A DNA stretch of 64,000 nucleotides from Sarcocystis neurona (taxonomy: Eukaryota; Apicomplexa; Conoidasida; Eucoccidiorida; Sarcocystidae). The notes beneath the pieces were generated by a model that saw nothing but the letters and a program-made list of their open reading frames with translations, ran no database searches and had not been told where the DNA came from. The stretch lies in NCBI GenBank assembly GCA_000727475.1, contig KL647289.1, forward strand, positions 4,220,019-4,284,018. The letters run 5' to 3'. The translations under genes and the position numbers were made by a program. Shown here piece by piece: positions 12,876-24,051 of this stretch (the first letter of the stretch is position 1; the number at the start of each line of letters is the position of its first letter).

Positions 12876-13385
12876 GGGAAGCGAGGAGAGGAGAGTGGCA
12901 TATAATTCTCGTTGGGGCGGCAGGCGACGCCGGTGGCAAGAGGGGCGGAAGACGTGTTCTTGCCGCACCAGCTGTCTCGTGCAGGTGCCCACATCGAAGC
13001 TTGCTGTCGTCCCGCAGAGCTGCTGCCGACACCATTCCCCACAAGTCCTTGCCCACCAGTCGCGCTGCTGCTCTTCCTGCTGTTGCTGCGGCCTCCCTTC
13101 TTGTTGTTGCTGCTGCTGCCGCGTAGTATGCTCCTGCTGCTGCCGTTCACCGGCCCCCAGCTGATGCTGCCTCCAGGGGTGCCGGTCTTGTTGCTGCATC
13201 TTCTCCTCCTGCGGTGGCTTCCCTGGGCGCTGCTGCGGCTGCTTCTGCTCCTGCAGCTGGCAGTGCGTTTCTTGTCGCGGTTCTCGCACGCCAGCAGCAA
13301 CGAGCTGCGCCATCATTTCTCTCTTTGCAGCTCCTGCGTGCAGCGATGCCGCTGCGTACGCAGTCGGTAGTGACGCCGTGCTCAC
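12876..13385 (-). CDS. Partial exon, Gln-rich protein of unknown function
   Basis: The minus frame is Gln/Arg-rich in its first half and ends in a compositionally ordinary stretch (...RELYATLLSSLP) directly before a strong GTAAGT donor at 12875-12870. The next exon would lie in or beyond the AT-rich array and N gap, so the gene is cut by the gap. The upstream boundary is not certain, because the frames at 13147-13608 and 13541-13750 on the same strand are also open and Ala-rich. No family is recognised. Confidence 0.4.
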
Positions 13386-13499
13386 CTCCCCGCCGGGGTT
13401 GTGCGGCTGCTTGTTCTGCTGCTGCCGTCAGTGTCACTGTTAGGCCGCCTATGGGGCCGTTGCTCATCCGAAGCTGCAGCTGCTCTGGCAGCTTCTGCT

Positions 13500-16405
13500 C
13501 TCTCTGGCACTGATGCAGCGACAGCAGCCGCCTGCCTTTCTCACCGCAGACGACTACACGCCCGCTGGCTGGTCGTGGGGCTGCTGGCCACACATGCCGA
13601 CTCTCCACAAGTAGTTTCTATTGCCTCTGCTCGTGCAGCAGCTGCTGCTGCTCCTGTCACGTCAGCGAGACGTACCGGCGCTTTCAGCGATGCCGCTGCT
13701 GAAGCTGCTGTGGCACTAGATAGCGCAGCATAAGGGCCGGCAGGAGACACAGAGAGAGAGACAGAAGCTGCGCGTCATGATGCAGCAGCAGGCGCCAAGT
13801 GAATGTCTGCGTCCCTGCCCTTGTTTCCAGATCAAACTCGGTAAACAGCAGCGCACCCTGCAGCGGCCCAGCACGACCGCCAGCATGCAGGTGCGGCCGC
13901 ATTGTAGTAAGAGCGACGCAACATTTACGGGCAGCTGCAGACGCTGCTGCCTCTGGGCCCTGCTGGTGGCTGCTGCTGCTGCTTCTCACTGCTCCAGAGG
14001 CGAGTTCCGCTGCTGCGGCTGCTCTACTCTGCAGCCTCTGCAACGCGGTGGTGTCCCTCGTCTTGCAGTCCTTTCCCTACGCTCTCGGCTGCTGGTGCCG
14101 CGTGCTGCTCACTGTCGCTGCTGCTGCGTGCGGCGACTGCTGTTATACCTGGCTGCTTGCTGCGGCTGCTGCTCTGGCTGCCCTTCGCCGCCACAGAAGG
14201 CAAGAGCAAAGAGGCTCTGCTTTACCTTTTGCTTCTCTGCCTGCGCCGCCTTAGTGGTGACGCCACGTCCGGCAAGCCAAGTCGCCCAGCACCTGTGACA
14301 TGCTGCTGTTGAATCTGTCGATAGCTGAACTGCCGGCGCTGCTGCTTTGCTGCTACTATTGTGGTGCTTGACGCAGCTGCTGGGGCTACCCTGCCGGCGT
14401 CGTTGCGGCATTAACAATTCCACAACAACGGCCGTCTGCGTCCCGTGGAAAAACAGACTCGCACCGGCACAGTATAAATCTCGAGCTCCTGCTAACAACT
14501 CGGGTGCTGCATGGATGACTCTCGCTGCCACGCTGCTGTTGCTGATGCTGTTTTTCCTGTTGCTGCTGTGCCCTTTCTCTTCTTGATGGTGTGTCGGCAG
14601 CATGGCAGGACGTGCAGCCTTCTCCGTTTCAACTGTTGTGTGGTGGTGGCTCCTCATTTACTTGCCTCGGCTGCTGCCTCTGTTCGCGTGGCTTCTGCAG
14701 CTGTTGCTGGTGCAAGTCCTGTTGCTGAGAGGCTCCTGCCGTTGACGCCGACATCCGGCTGCGGTAGGTGGTTTCTGGCGCGCAAGGACGTGCAGAGATA
14801 TTGTGCCAAACAGCAGCGGTTCACTGGGAGAGCTGCCAAGTCAGAAAGTCCGCACGGGCTCAGCAGCTCCAGCAGGAGCAATGGCACGGGTCAGAAGATC
14901 GCTGCACTAGCAGAACTCGCCGAATACGGAGGGCTAAACTGTACAAAGAGAAATCGCCACACCTGCACGTGCTCCTGTGCTGCTGCAGTTTGTCGCGTCG
15001 ACAACGACTCATGCTGCTCGTGTTGATCCGCACGTGACAGGTTTGTAGCAGCCGTAGCGTCTAGGAGATTCTCCGAACAAAAGAGGTGTGCCTGCGTGTG
15101 CATGTGTGTGTGTTCCTGCCGGCTTCGTTACTGCCCCCAGCATTACGACCGTGTGCTAATAAAGCTGTAGAACCCGCGCAGCAGCCGCAGAAACATCGGT
15201 ATAGCGGCAGCACCGGTCGTTGCTCCTCCTGCGCACGGCTCTTTCTTCAAGGAGCTGACGTCAAGGAAGTCGCGACGGCGACAACTCCGCACGAACGCTT
15301 ATTTACGACCGCACAGACACGAATTTGTTCAGCGGCCGTCTTTTCAAGGAAAGCACGTTGCTGCTGCGACCGCCTGCAGCAAGGCTACTTCTCCCAGCAG
15401 CTCGTCCCGCCGCTGCCGCTGCCGCTCCCGCCGTTGCAACAGCTGTTGCGTGTGCCGCGCTGCCTGCAGGCAGTGCCCACCACGCTCCCGCCCCAACAGC
15501 AGCAGTTCTCCTGCAGCAGCAACAGCTGCGCGAGCGGCGCGGGTATCGAAAAGTTGCTGCTGATGCGCGCCCGTCGCTCCTTCAGAGTAGCAAGACACTA
15601 CCAAAGCACCACCCGCCTACGGTCGGGGCCCAGCAGTGCGCATGCATGCACGCCCACAACACACGAAACACCGCAGTTGCAGCGTGGAAACACGAGACTC
15701 AGGAGGAGTACGGAGGAGGAAATGGACGACGAGCTGGAGGAGAATAGATAGCAGCAGGAGCGAATGAGGAGGAGGAGGAGGAGAGGAACGTAATTTGTGT
15801 TGTGTCGGCAGAAGTCAACGGCAACTGTAGAACAGAACAAGTGTACCAGCAGCTGCAGCCGTTGCGTCGGCAAGCAACGTGATCCATTACCGCTTTCCAC
15901 ACGGCACCAGCGGCCGCCGCAGCTGCTACTCAAGTGACGGACACTCCATTTTCTGCTGGCTTACAGTTTTTTACTATTCGAGGAAACTGACAGCACCGCC
16001 TGCGCATCTCTACTCGGCAGCTCACACCAGCAGGGACGCAATACGAGCCCAGCAGGGCGGCAAGGCAAGGCGACCCTGTGGAGGGAAAGCATACTGTGGC
16101 GTCCTGAAGCGTGCGTAAAAAGACGCCACCGCCGAAGCAGCTGCAAGAACCTCTTCGTCTGCAGCACGCCTGCAGCTGTTTCTCTGGCGGTCTGGCCGCG
16201 TATCCCCCTTCACTGGAAAACACGCGACGTCGCACATGCAGGAGGGTCTTTCATATATATATATACATATGTATGTTCAGCGCGGTGTGGGAGCGTCTCA
16301 CTTTTCCTCGGCTGCCTCCTGCTGTAACTAGGCGCGCAGTTACTTCCTGTGGGGTTCCTCCTCATCACGGCACAGCGTGTACATACGCACGTACGTACGT
16401 ACGTA

Positions 16406-16447
<42 letters not shown>

Positions 16448-17731
16448 CACACACACATACACACACACCGCAGAGACTGGTGCTGCTGTTTCTATTAGTG
16501 CGGGATGGCCCACGGCGGGGGGAAAAGGCACCAAGTGTCCTACACCCTCTCGAAGCGCCCCCCGTGCTGCTGCTTCCGTGCTACTGCTGCCGCCCCAGCT
16601 CCAGTGCGGCTGCCTCTCTGACGACTGACACTCGTAGCACTTGGAACCGTCCTGCTGCTGCTGCTGCTCCTGTTCGCCTCGTGCTGCTGCTGCTGGCCTC
16701 CTGCTGGAGCTGCTTGTGCCTTCACGACGCTTGCTGCTGGAGGTGCCGTGGGCCGCTGCCACGTCTCGTTCTCGCGTGCTGCTCTACGTGTACCTGCTCC
16801 TGTCCTTTTTTGTGAAGCGTGTGCAGCACACGAACTAGCTGCAAGAGCTAAACTTCGTGGAGCTCTCACATCCTCCAGCGCCTCTGACGCACGTTTCCGC
16901 GTGTTGCTGCCGCTGCTGCTGCTCGGACGTGTGTGTCGCCTCGCCCGTGCGTGGCGCCGCGCTGAATGCTCCTAGCTGAGCTCCTGCTGCAGGGGTTCCA
17001 GAGTCTGAGCTGCTGCTCTGGTGGTGGTAAGCTGCATTTCCTGCCTAATCTTGCGTCAGCGCTTTTCTTCTTGCTGCTCTTCTCGTGACTGCTGGTTTTT
17101 CTACCTGCTGCAGCGCCGGTGACGCTTCTGTCGTAGCCATCGCTGCCCCGACGGGTGCCACTAGTGGTCGTACCATACCAGCAGATACAGTGCATTTTCC
17201 TGTCCAAGCGCGGCGGCAAAGAAGTGCAGGGTGTGCGGCGGGTGCCTAGCGCTGCCGGTCTGCAGGATCTGGGGGAAGCTGCAGTAACGTAGCAGGTCAG
17301 AGTCGCTGCTGCAACTGCTGGTGGCCGTGCTCTACCGCCTCCTGTGAGGGCGGCCGTCGCTGCGTCATAGCTGCTGCAGGCGTTTGGAGCTGGGGCGGTC
17401 CAACAGCTTTCCGTCTCTCTTCTCGTAAACAGGTGCAGCAGCAAGGACTAGCCAACACTGCGTAGACCCGTCTGCTTCCCAGAGCTGCTGACGCTGTGCG
17501 CCCCCTGCGGCGCGATGCAGGGGGAGCTGCTGTTCACGCCCCTTTATCAATTACCGAGACGAAATTGCGGCTGCTGCAGTTGCTGCCTGCAGACTTGTTA
17601 GAGCTTGTAGATGTGTTGGTGCTACTGCCGTCTGTGCGTGTGGCTTGCAGGTGTGTGACTGCTGCTGCTGCTGCTCCCGCTGCGTCTTCGTGCGAGCCTG
17701 GGTCGGAATTAGGCAAGCAACTGCTGCACAC
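13500..17731 (-). other. Minus-sense gene fragments, not resolvable
   Basis: GCT repeats on the plus strand (13620-14700, 16570-17680) imply minus-strand coding. Stretches of ordinary composition appear in minus frames at 13684-14043 (Thr-Met-Arg-Pro-His... then Leu/Phe/Thr-rich), 14109-14657, 16866-17444 and 17365-17550 (ending KRDGKLLDRPSSKRLQQL). They look like exons of one or two genes. Frame changes and many possible splice sites prevented a confident model. 14,900-16,480 is poor in coding signal. Confidence 0.35.
16388..16468. repeat. (ACGT)n followed by (AC)n microsatellite
   Basis: About five ACGT units run directly into an (AC)n tract with one GC interruption. Alternating purine-pyrimidine DNA of this kind is prone to left-handed helix formation. 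It is non-coding. Confidence 0.95.
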
Positions 17732-18087
17732 GTATAGCTGACTCTCGGCTGGGTGGCAGCTGCAGCTGCGGGTAGAGCTTCACACGCGCATTGCTCCTCA
17801 CTGCCAGTGAACTGCTTCGCTCTCTTTTTCCTGTTTTAGAGGAACAGCCACTCTTGTGAGGGCTGCGACAGCCGCAACAGCAGTAGCAGCAGGCTCGGAG
17901 ACTGCAGCGGCACCACGCTGCCCCGTAGATCTGCAGCCACTTCTGCGAAGGCGCCGTCAGCGGGACGTACAGAAGCAGCCGTGGAGAACCATGCCGTAGC
18001 AGCTTGCCGCACAGCGTGTTTTGACAACAGCAACAGCAGCAAGCCAACCGGTGGCAGCAGCGTCTCGACTGCAGTGCCTCCACCGAG

Positions 18088-21000
18088 ATGGCTGCAGCAG
18101 CAGGAGCAGCCGGCCGCGCTGCAACAGCAGCGGCACCGGGCCAAGCTGCACCAACACCGGCAGTGTTCACAACAGCAGCAGCGCGTGACCAGAAGTGTGA
18201 GACAGCAACAGCAGGCCCCACAGCAGCCGCACCAGGACAAGGTGCTCCACAGGCAAGAAGCGGCGAAACCCAAGCCGAAGAGGCCAACTGGACTTCACCT
18301 TTGCGAGATGGTGCACCAGCGCCGGCAGCTCCCGCACCGGCTGCAGCTTCCGCAGTTGCAGCAGACGGCGGTTCGGTAGTCGCAGAATGCTCCGTAGCAG
18401 CAACGGCAGGTAGCGGTTGTCAAGCAGCCGTGAACGAAGTTCTCCCAGCGAGGGGGCCCGCAGCACATTCTTCTGCAGTGGCGACAGGCTACTCCACAGT
18501 AGGCGCTGCAGCGGCGTTGGGGGGAAGTCAGTTGCGATTTCTAGCAGCAGAACGAGCTCTGACGACAGGCAGAGTAGCAGGAGCCTTCGCCGCAGGTAGT
18601 GAAGGAAAACGAGTAAGTGGGTATGCCGCACCAGATGCCAGCAAGGGGGGGAGCGTCCGTGCTTCTGCAACAGCTAGAAGAGGACGCGGAGCAAACTCCG
18701 CTGCAGCAGTGACACTCGTCCACTTCGTATCTCCTCCGCTGCGCGCAGAGCCGCGAGCTGCGTCTGCCACTGCTGATGAGCTGCAGGCAGTTTCTTGCTC
18801 GCTGCATGAGGTTCCTGCTGAGCGCGGGGGCCTCCCCCATGCCGTCTCGGGCTTACGCACCACTCCTACGTTGCCTGGTTTGTCTCAATCAGCTGCTCCC
18901 CCTGCTGGTTTTGCTGTTGCTGGCGCGTTCTGTCGGCCTGGGCTTACGTCGTCTTCAAGCGCTGCTGCTGGCGCGTTTCCTGCCGACGCGGCTGCCTCTG
19001 CTGCTGCTGAGGCGTCCTGGCAGCTGTCGCGTTGCGAGGCGCTGCTGTTATGCTGCGGCCCGTTCAATATCCTCTTCAACTGCCCGCTGCACTTCGCTTC
19101 ATTGCTCCCCCAGTCCCCAGCCTTCTTCTCTCTGTCTGGTGCTGCTGCTACTCGCACTGCTCCTCCTTCCGGCTCTCGAGTCGGGCCAGGAGCAGCAGCA
19201 GGAGCAGCGTCACCAGCGCCCGCAACCGCAGGTGCTGCTGCGTCAGCAGGACACGTGCTTTTTGACGCACTGCGGGCGGCGAGGCCGACATGCTGCTGTG
19301 TCATCGACGCAGCAGCAGCCGCAGCCCTGCTGCCGTTGAAACTGCACGCAGTCGTCGCCACGCATGCGGAGGGACTCCTGGGTCTGCCTGCTCTGGCGCA
19401 GACCGTAGATCTGAGAGACACGCCAGTGCTGGCGACACCGCCGGTGCTTCGCGCTGCTGCCGCTGCGCTCTCCTTCCTCTGCGGCAGCAGCAGCGGCCTA
19501 GACCTCACTGCAGCTGCGCCGTGGCATCTACCGCCGGTCCTCACGCACGAGACGGAGTTCAACAGCAGCCACGGCGAGGGAAGCAGCGCAGGCAGCGCAG
19601 TTAGCGGCAGCCCGAGGGACTCGCTCAAGGAGCGAGCAAGCAGCAGCTGGACGTGGAACAGCTGTCCTGGAGGGCCTCAAGCAGACGTGGCCTCGAGGGG
19701 AGCAGAGACAGGAGCAGGAGTGGCATCTGGAGCAGCAGCAGCGCATGTATGTAACGGTGCTTCCTGGGGGAACCAGGTGTGGCCTACAACGTATGGTCAG
19801 CCACGTATACTAGTGGATGAGGCGGAGCAGCAGCAGGTGCTCCTGGAGCCCACGAGCAGCGGCTACTGCCTGGGAGGAGCGAACTGGCTCCTGCAGCTGC
19901 CTGGCGGAGCAGGCCTGCAGACCATTTTTATTGTGGGGCCGTCGTCCTTCGATGCGAGTGGCGAAAACCCGTCACTGGTGCTGCGACAGCATCAGCAGCA
20001 CCAGCAGGACGCGCCCCACGTGCATCAACAGCAAAACGAGCCGCAACAGCCGGACCGGCACGAACAGCAACGTCAGGAGCAGCAAGACCGCCAGCCACAG
20101 CAGCAGGACCACCAGCTGCAGCAGCAGGACCGCCAGCTGCAGCAGCGGGACCGCCAGTTGCAGCCGCAGGACCGCCACCACCAGCGTCAGGACCACCACC
20201 AGCGTCAGGACCGCCACCAGCACCGCCACCAGCACCATCAACACCGCCACCATCAGCACCAACACCGCCATCACCGGACTGATGGCCATGGCTCCCTGGC
20301 AACGCACAAAAAATTGGTCCCGCGGTACCCATTAGCAGCGGACTGGAGTCCCATGACAAAGGTGTCTCTCGTAGTCTTCTTTGACTGCGCGCCAGTGTCT
20401 GTGCCCGCGTCTGCCACTTCAGCTGCTACTCCTGGAGCGTCCGCGTCTGTGCGTCTGTTCCCGCTGCAGCAGCTTCGATGCCACAGCAGCAGCAGCAGCA
20501 CGTCAGGAACCGCAGCCGCCGCAGCAACACCCTCGTCGCATGGGGGGATACGGCCTGCGGCAGCTGCGACACCCGTACAGCTCCCGTTAGGAGGAGGTTC
20601 CGCGGCATGCACGCCAGCAGCAGCAGCAGGTGCTGCCGTCCCCGCGTCTAAAGAAGCTGCAACAGGCGCAGCAGCAGGAGGGGGGAAAGCCATCACTCTT
20701 AACGCGGGGGGGTGGCTCTACCCGTTGACGACGGCTGTAACAGCCCTGGTGAGCATGGTACAGGAGTCAATTCGAAGACACCGTAGGACCGTGCTGATAC
20801 CTGTGGACTGCTGTGGGCTGCTGCTGCTTGAGTTGCTAGAGCCTCTGGCAGCAACAGTATGTACAACTGCTGCTCCTGTAGCCTCGGGTGTATGGAGTGG
20901 GGCGGCCCACCCACTGTACTGCGTCGGTCCGGGAGTGCCTGCTCTGTTGCAGCATGCAGCGGAAGCAGCGGAATGGATGGACGCTTCGAGAGCGCAGCGC

Positions 21001-24000
21001 ACATTAGCAGGGCAGCACCGGCTGCCACGGCTTCCGCTGCTGTTGCCTTCCAGTTTTGACGAAGATGTGCTGCCGCGCGAGGGGTGCAGTGACAGTAGCA
21101 GCAGGTTGCTAGTGACAGCTGAGCGGCTGGAAGATGTCCTTCCGCTGCGAGAACCCTGCGTGCTGCTGCTGGTAGGTGCCTCGCTGCGCACTGCCGAAGC
21201 GCCACTGCTGCTGCGGCTTTGGGCCAAGGAGCCCTCATGCAGCCACCAGCAGCGGGTGCTGCTCCTAGCGGATAGACGGTTCTTTTCACCTGCAGCAGGC
21301 GGTGCAACAGCGCATCTTGAACCAGCGGCTGCTGCCCCCGGCTGCAGGAGTTCCGACCCTCCGCCGGCTGTGCTCGGCAGAGCGGCTGCTGACGTTCCCG
21401 CGACTCGAACGTCGCACAAGCAGCAAGACACGAGTGCCTCTATGCAACGGGCGGACAAGCAGTGGCAGCAGCAAGAAACCCATCTGCCGTCTGAAGAATC
21501 GAAGCTACAACAGATGAAGCAGAAACAGCAGCTGCAGGAGCCTCAAGCGGTGAAGCAGGACCAACCCTGCGATAGGCAGCAGCACCTTCAGCAGCAGCAC
21601 CCGCAGCAGCAGCACTACAACTCGTCAAAAACCGAAGGCTCCCTTCTCGATCCAGAGCAGCAATATCAACAGCAGACGTGTACCTCTGTCCCTGTTGCTG
21701 CGCACGCCGGTGCTCGAGAGTCTCTTCCACCCCACTGGTTGTCGAGAAGCAGCGGCTCCGTTGCTGCTGTTTCTTCCGAGTCGGTGCAACCGCCTGCCAG
21801 TAGCGCAGCTACTAGTTCTTTGCAAGAAGGTGTCGAATCGACTGGGCACTGGCAAGCCCTCGGCGCGTCAGTGTCCTCGTCCGCATGTGCAGGTACTGGT
21901 GCTGCTGCTTCGGATGCTGTTGCAGGCGCTACAGCGGAGCGAGCAGCCACAGCCATTGTACACGAAAGACTTGCAGCTGCTCATTCGCTGGAGTTGCTGC
22001 TGTGGCCGTTCGTGCTGGAGGGCAGCAGAGGCAGCGACACCAGTGACAGTAGTGTCGATGGAACAGACGAAGGTGGCGTGGGGTTGCTAGTCGGTGGAGT
22101 ACCGTTGGACTGGCGCTTGAACAGCTGCGGGATTCTGTGGTTGCTGCTGCGGTACCAGCCGCAGGCAGCAGCACTTCCTGCAGCTGTGTATGCACACGTC
22201 AGACACACGGCCACTCTGGGGCGGCTGCCCCTCCTGCTGCCGCGACGCAGGAGCAGTACCTCGTCCGTGCTGCACCCACCGCTGCAGGAAGCCAGCTCCG
22301 CGTCTGTCAGCACAACCTCGAGCTCGAGCAGGTCCCGTGGCCATGGAGAACTTACTACTGCGCTGGAGTGCATGCGGCCCAATTCCATAAAAACTATCGT
22401 TATGGAGCGCTGGGCATCCGCAGCAGACGTGGCGCTCCTGCAGCAACAGTTCGCGCTGCTGCAAATCGACGTCAGCAGCAGCAGCATCGTCGCGGCCGAA
22501 GCTGCACCAGCACCAGCAGCAGCCGCGCGCCCGTGTTCCTATTCAATTTTTACACTACCGATCCCCAATGCTCGCGCCACTGCCCCAGCATTCCCCGATC
22601 TTTCCTCTTTTGCGACAGCCGCTTCGTCCGACAACAGCAGCAGGAGCACCAAAGGCAGCGGCAGGACGAGAACCTGCACAAATGGCGCAGATGTCTGCGA
22701 GCAGGTGTTCGCGGAAGGGCCGAATGCCGCCACAGTGCCCCGGCGGCAGGATCAGAGAGAACAGCCAGGTGGACTCGAGCAACGGGAGCGTGAGCAGCAG
22801 CAGCAGGGGAACACGGCGCAGCAGGGGCCGCAAGCGGAGCAGGGGTCGCAAGCGGAGCAGGGGCCGCACGCAGAGCAGGGGCCGCTTTTTTCGACTGGCG
22901 CAAGTGGCAGGAGAGCCCCTGCTGCTGAGTCACCAAGCAGAAGAAGTACGCGTAAAACAATGTCCTGTGCAGTCTCTGTCGCCTTGTTGAATGAAGGACC
23001 TCTATTGTACAGCGCAGGGGCCACTGGCTCTACGAGTAGCTTAGAGGAGGGTCTGCTGCGATTGGTGTTGCCTCCTGGGGACACGCAGCAGCACTCTCCC
23101 AGCAGCGCAGGCAGTGATCACGGCGAGCAGCAGGAGAAGGCCAGTGCTGCTTTGGAGGAGACGGGACGCGTGGCGGCCAGTGCTGCAGTTGAAAAGGAAG
23201 CCGTGAATGCTGTCGCTGCTGCTGCAGCAACTGGGAAGGATTTGGTACGTGCCGCAGCGGCGGCGGCAGGCAGCGGAAAAAAGCAGACTGCTGTGGTGGC
23301 TGGCGGTCCTGCGCTTTTGTTTGGAACCTACTGGCCAGAGCAGTTGCTGCTGTCCCTTCTCGACCGCGGCATCGCCACGCAAGATGCGTACCTGGCTCCT
23401 CTACCTTCTCCTTTTCACTTGCACAGCGACTCCGTGAACAGCCCCGCTGTCGCAGCGTGTCCAACAGAGACAGCGGACAGAGGAGCGTATGCTGCAGCGA
23501 CTGAGCAAGCGGCGAGCAGCAAGAACGCGGCAGCAGCGGAGGGAGTCGCAGGTGCAGCAGCTCCAACGCCAGCACACGCGGGAGATGTAGCGGCAAACTC
23601 TGCAGCAGCGCGCGAGGCAGCAGCAGCAGCAGGAACCGTTGCTGTCGCAGGACTAGCAACGGAGCATAGAGGCGCAGTAGCAGGTGCAGCACGTGCAAGA
23701 GCAGCAGCAGAGGCCGAAGGGAAACAAGAAGGAACGGAAGAATGCAGAGCCACCCCAAGGGAGCAGGCGGCGTCAGAAGTCACGTCAGCCAAAGCCGGCG
23801 ACGCGGGAGCAGCAGCGGCACGCCGTGGATACGAAAACACGGGTCGGAACCGCGGAGGAGGAGCAGCAATAGTTCTTCCAGGGCTGCGTGCGAGGGTTTT
23901 GTGCTGGCAGCCACATCTGACAGAAGTAGAGGCTCCTGCTCGGAACGTCCGTCGATTCCTCCGGGACATTCTGTCGCAGTTGCTTCTGGAGTTGCGCTGC

Positions 24001-24051
24001 CCAGCGGTAGCAGCACCACCGGCACCAAGCGGTGGAGTGCAACAAGGATGA
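18088..24051 (+). CDS. INTS9: Integrator complex subunit 9-like protein
   Basis: This is a single open frame of 1,987 codons. Residue blocks match INTS9 in order: an N-terminal metallo-beta-lactamase strand segment (about 309-340); a degenerate metal-site region LHAVVATHAEGLLGLPAL (about 419) in place of the HxHxDH of active nucleases; SSGYCLGGANWLLQ (about 590), equivalent to the family SSGYxLGxxNW block; a beta-CASP segment with RRTVLIPVDCCGLLLLELL (about 900) and HPLYCVGPG...AAEWMD (about 941); EPCVLLLVGASLR (about 1,025); a C-terminal LLFGTYWPEQLLLSLLDRGI block (about 1,741); and the terminal VRRFLRDILSQLL helix. INTS9 is the inactive partner of the INTS11 endonuclease in Integrator, which cleaves nascent RNA in the nucleus. 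Usual family length is about 650 aa; the excess is low-complexity insertion plus about 300 N-terminal residues. The start is the first in-frame Met; no intron is needed. Confidence 0.85.
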   Translation: MAAAAGAAGRAATAAAPGQAAPTPAVFTTAAARDQKCETATAGPTAAAPGQGAPQARSGETQAEEANWTSPLRDGAPAPAAPAPAAASAVAADGGSVVAECSVAATAGSGCQAAVNEVLPARGPAAHSSAVATGYSTVGAAAALGGSQLRFLAAERALTTGRVAGAFAAGSEGKRVSGYAAPDASKGGSVRASATARRGRGANSAAAVTLVHFVSPPLRAEPRAASATADELQAVSCSLHEVPAERGGLPHAVSGLRTTPTLPGLSQSAAPPAGFAVAGAFCRPGLTSSSSAAAGAFPADAAASAAAEASWQLSRCEALLLCCGPFNILFNCPLHFASLLPQSPAFFSLSGAAATRTAPPSGSRVGPGAAAGAASPAPATAGAAASAGHVLFDALRAARPTCCCVIDAAAAAALLPLKLHAVVATHAEGLLGLPALAQTVDLRDTPVLATPPVLRAAAAALSFLCGSSSGLDLTAAAPWHLPPVLTHETEFNSSHGEGSSAGSAVSGSPRDSLKERASSSWTWNSCPGGPQADVASRGAETGAGVASGAAAAHVCNGASWGNQVWPTTYGQPRILVDEAEQQQVLLEPTSSGYCLGGANWLLQLPGGAGLQTIFIVGPSSFDASGENPSLVLRQHQQHQQDAPHVHQQQNEPQQPDRHEQQRQEQQDRQPQQQDHQLQQQDRQLQQRDRQLQPQDRHHQRQDHHQRQDRHQHRHQHHQHRHHQHQHRHHRTDGHGSLATHKKLVPRYPLAADWSPMTKVSLVVFFDCAPVSVPASATSAATPGASASVRLFPLQQLRCHSSSSSTSGTAAAAATPSSHGGIRPAAAATPVQLPLGGGSAACTPAAAAGAAVPASKEAATGAAAGGGKAITLNAGGWLYPLTTAVTALVSMVQESIRRHRRTVLIPVDCCGLLLLELLEPLAATVCTTAAPVASGVWSGAAHPLYCVGPGVPALLQHAAEAAEWMDASRAQRTLAGQHRLPRLPLLLPSSFDEDVLPREGCSDSSSRLLVTAERLEDVLPLREPCVLLLVGASLRTAEAPLLLRLWAKEPSCSHQQRVLLLADRRFFSPAAGGATAHLEPAAAAPGCRSSDPPPAVLGRAAADVPATRTSHKQQDTSASMQRADKQWQQQETHLPSEESKLQQMKQKQQLQEPQAVKQDQPCDRQQHLQQQHPQQQHYNSSKTEGSLLDPEQQYQQQTCTSVPVAAHAGARESLPPHWLSRSSGSVAAVSSESVQPPASSAATSSLQEGVESTGHWQALGASVSSSACAGTGAAASDAVAGATAERAATAIVHERLAAAHSLELLLWPFVLEGSRGSDTSDSSVDGTDEGGVGLLVGGVPLDWRLNSCGILWLLLRYQPQAAALPAAVYAHVRHTATLGRLPLLLPRRRSSTSSVLHPPLQEASSASVSTTSSSSRSRGHGELTTALECMRPNSIKTIVMERWASAADVALLQQQFALLQIDVSSSSIVAAEAAPAPAAAARPCSYSIFTLPIPNARATAPAFPDLSSFATAASSDNSSRSTKGSGRTRTCTNGADVCEQVFAEGPNAATVPRRQDQREQPGGLEQREREQQQQGNTAQQGPQAEQGSQAEQGPHAEQGPLFSTGASGRRAPAAESPSRRSTRKTMSCAVSVALLNEGPLLYSAGATGSTSSLEEGLLRLVLPPGDTQQHSPSSAGSDHGEQQEKASAALEETGRVAASAAVEKEAVNAVAAAAATGKDLVRAAAAAAGSGKKQTAVVAGGPALLFGTYWPEQLLLSLLDRGIATQDAYLAPLPSPFHLHSDSVNSPAVAACPTETADRGAYAAATEQAASSKNAAAAEGVAGAAAPTPAHAGDVAANSAAAREAAAAAGTVAVAGLATEHRGAVAGAARARAAAEAEGKQEGTEECRATPREQAASEVTSAKAGDAGAAAARRGYENTGRNRGGGAAIVLPGLRARVLCWQPHLTEVEAPARNVRRFLRDILSQLLLELRCPAVAAPPAPSGGVQQG
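19985..20280 (+). repeat. Gln/His/Arg/Asp-rich tandem array inside INTS9-like gene
   Basis: Residues about 633-731 are built from imperfect repeats of QQDRQLQ and then RQDHHQ / HQHRHQ units. At the DNA level these are repeats of CAGGACCGCCAGCTGCAG and CACCAGCACCGC-type blocks. The array sits in the insertion between the SSGYxLG block and the beta-CASP half. Such a His/Gln array is unusual among the Ala/Gln/Ser runs of the neighbourhood. Confidence 0.85.
22824..22895 (+). repeat. 18-bp in-frame tandem repeat in INTS9-like gene
   Basis: About three and a half units of GGGCCGCAAGCGGAGCAG encode GPQAEQ / GSQAEQ / GPHAEQ hexapeptides. The period is a multiple of three, as expected in coding DNA. 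Confidence 0.85.
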
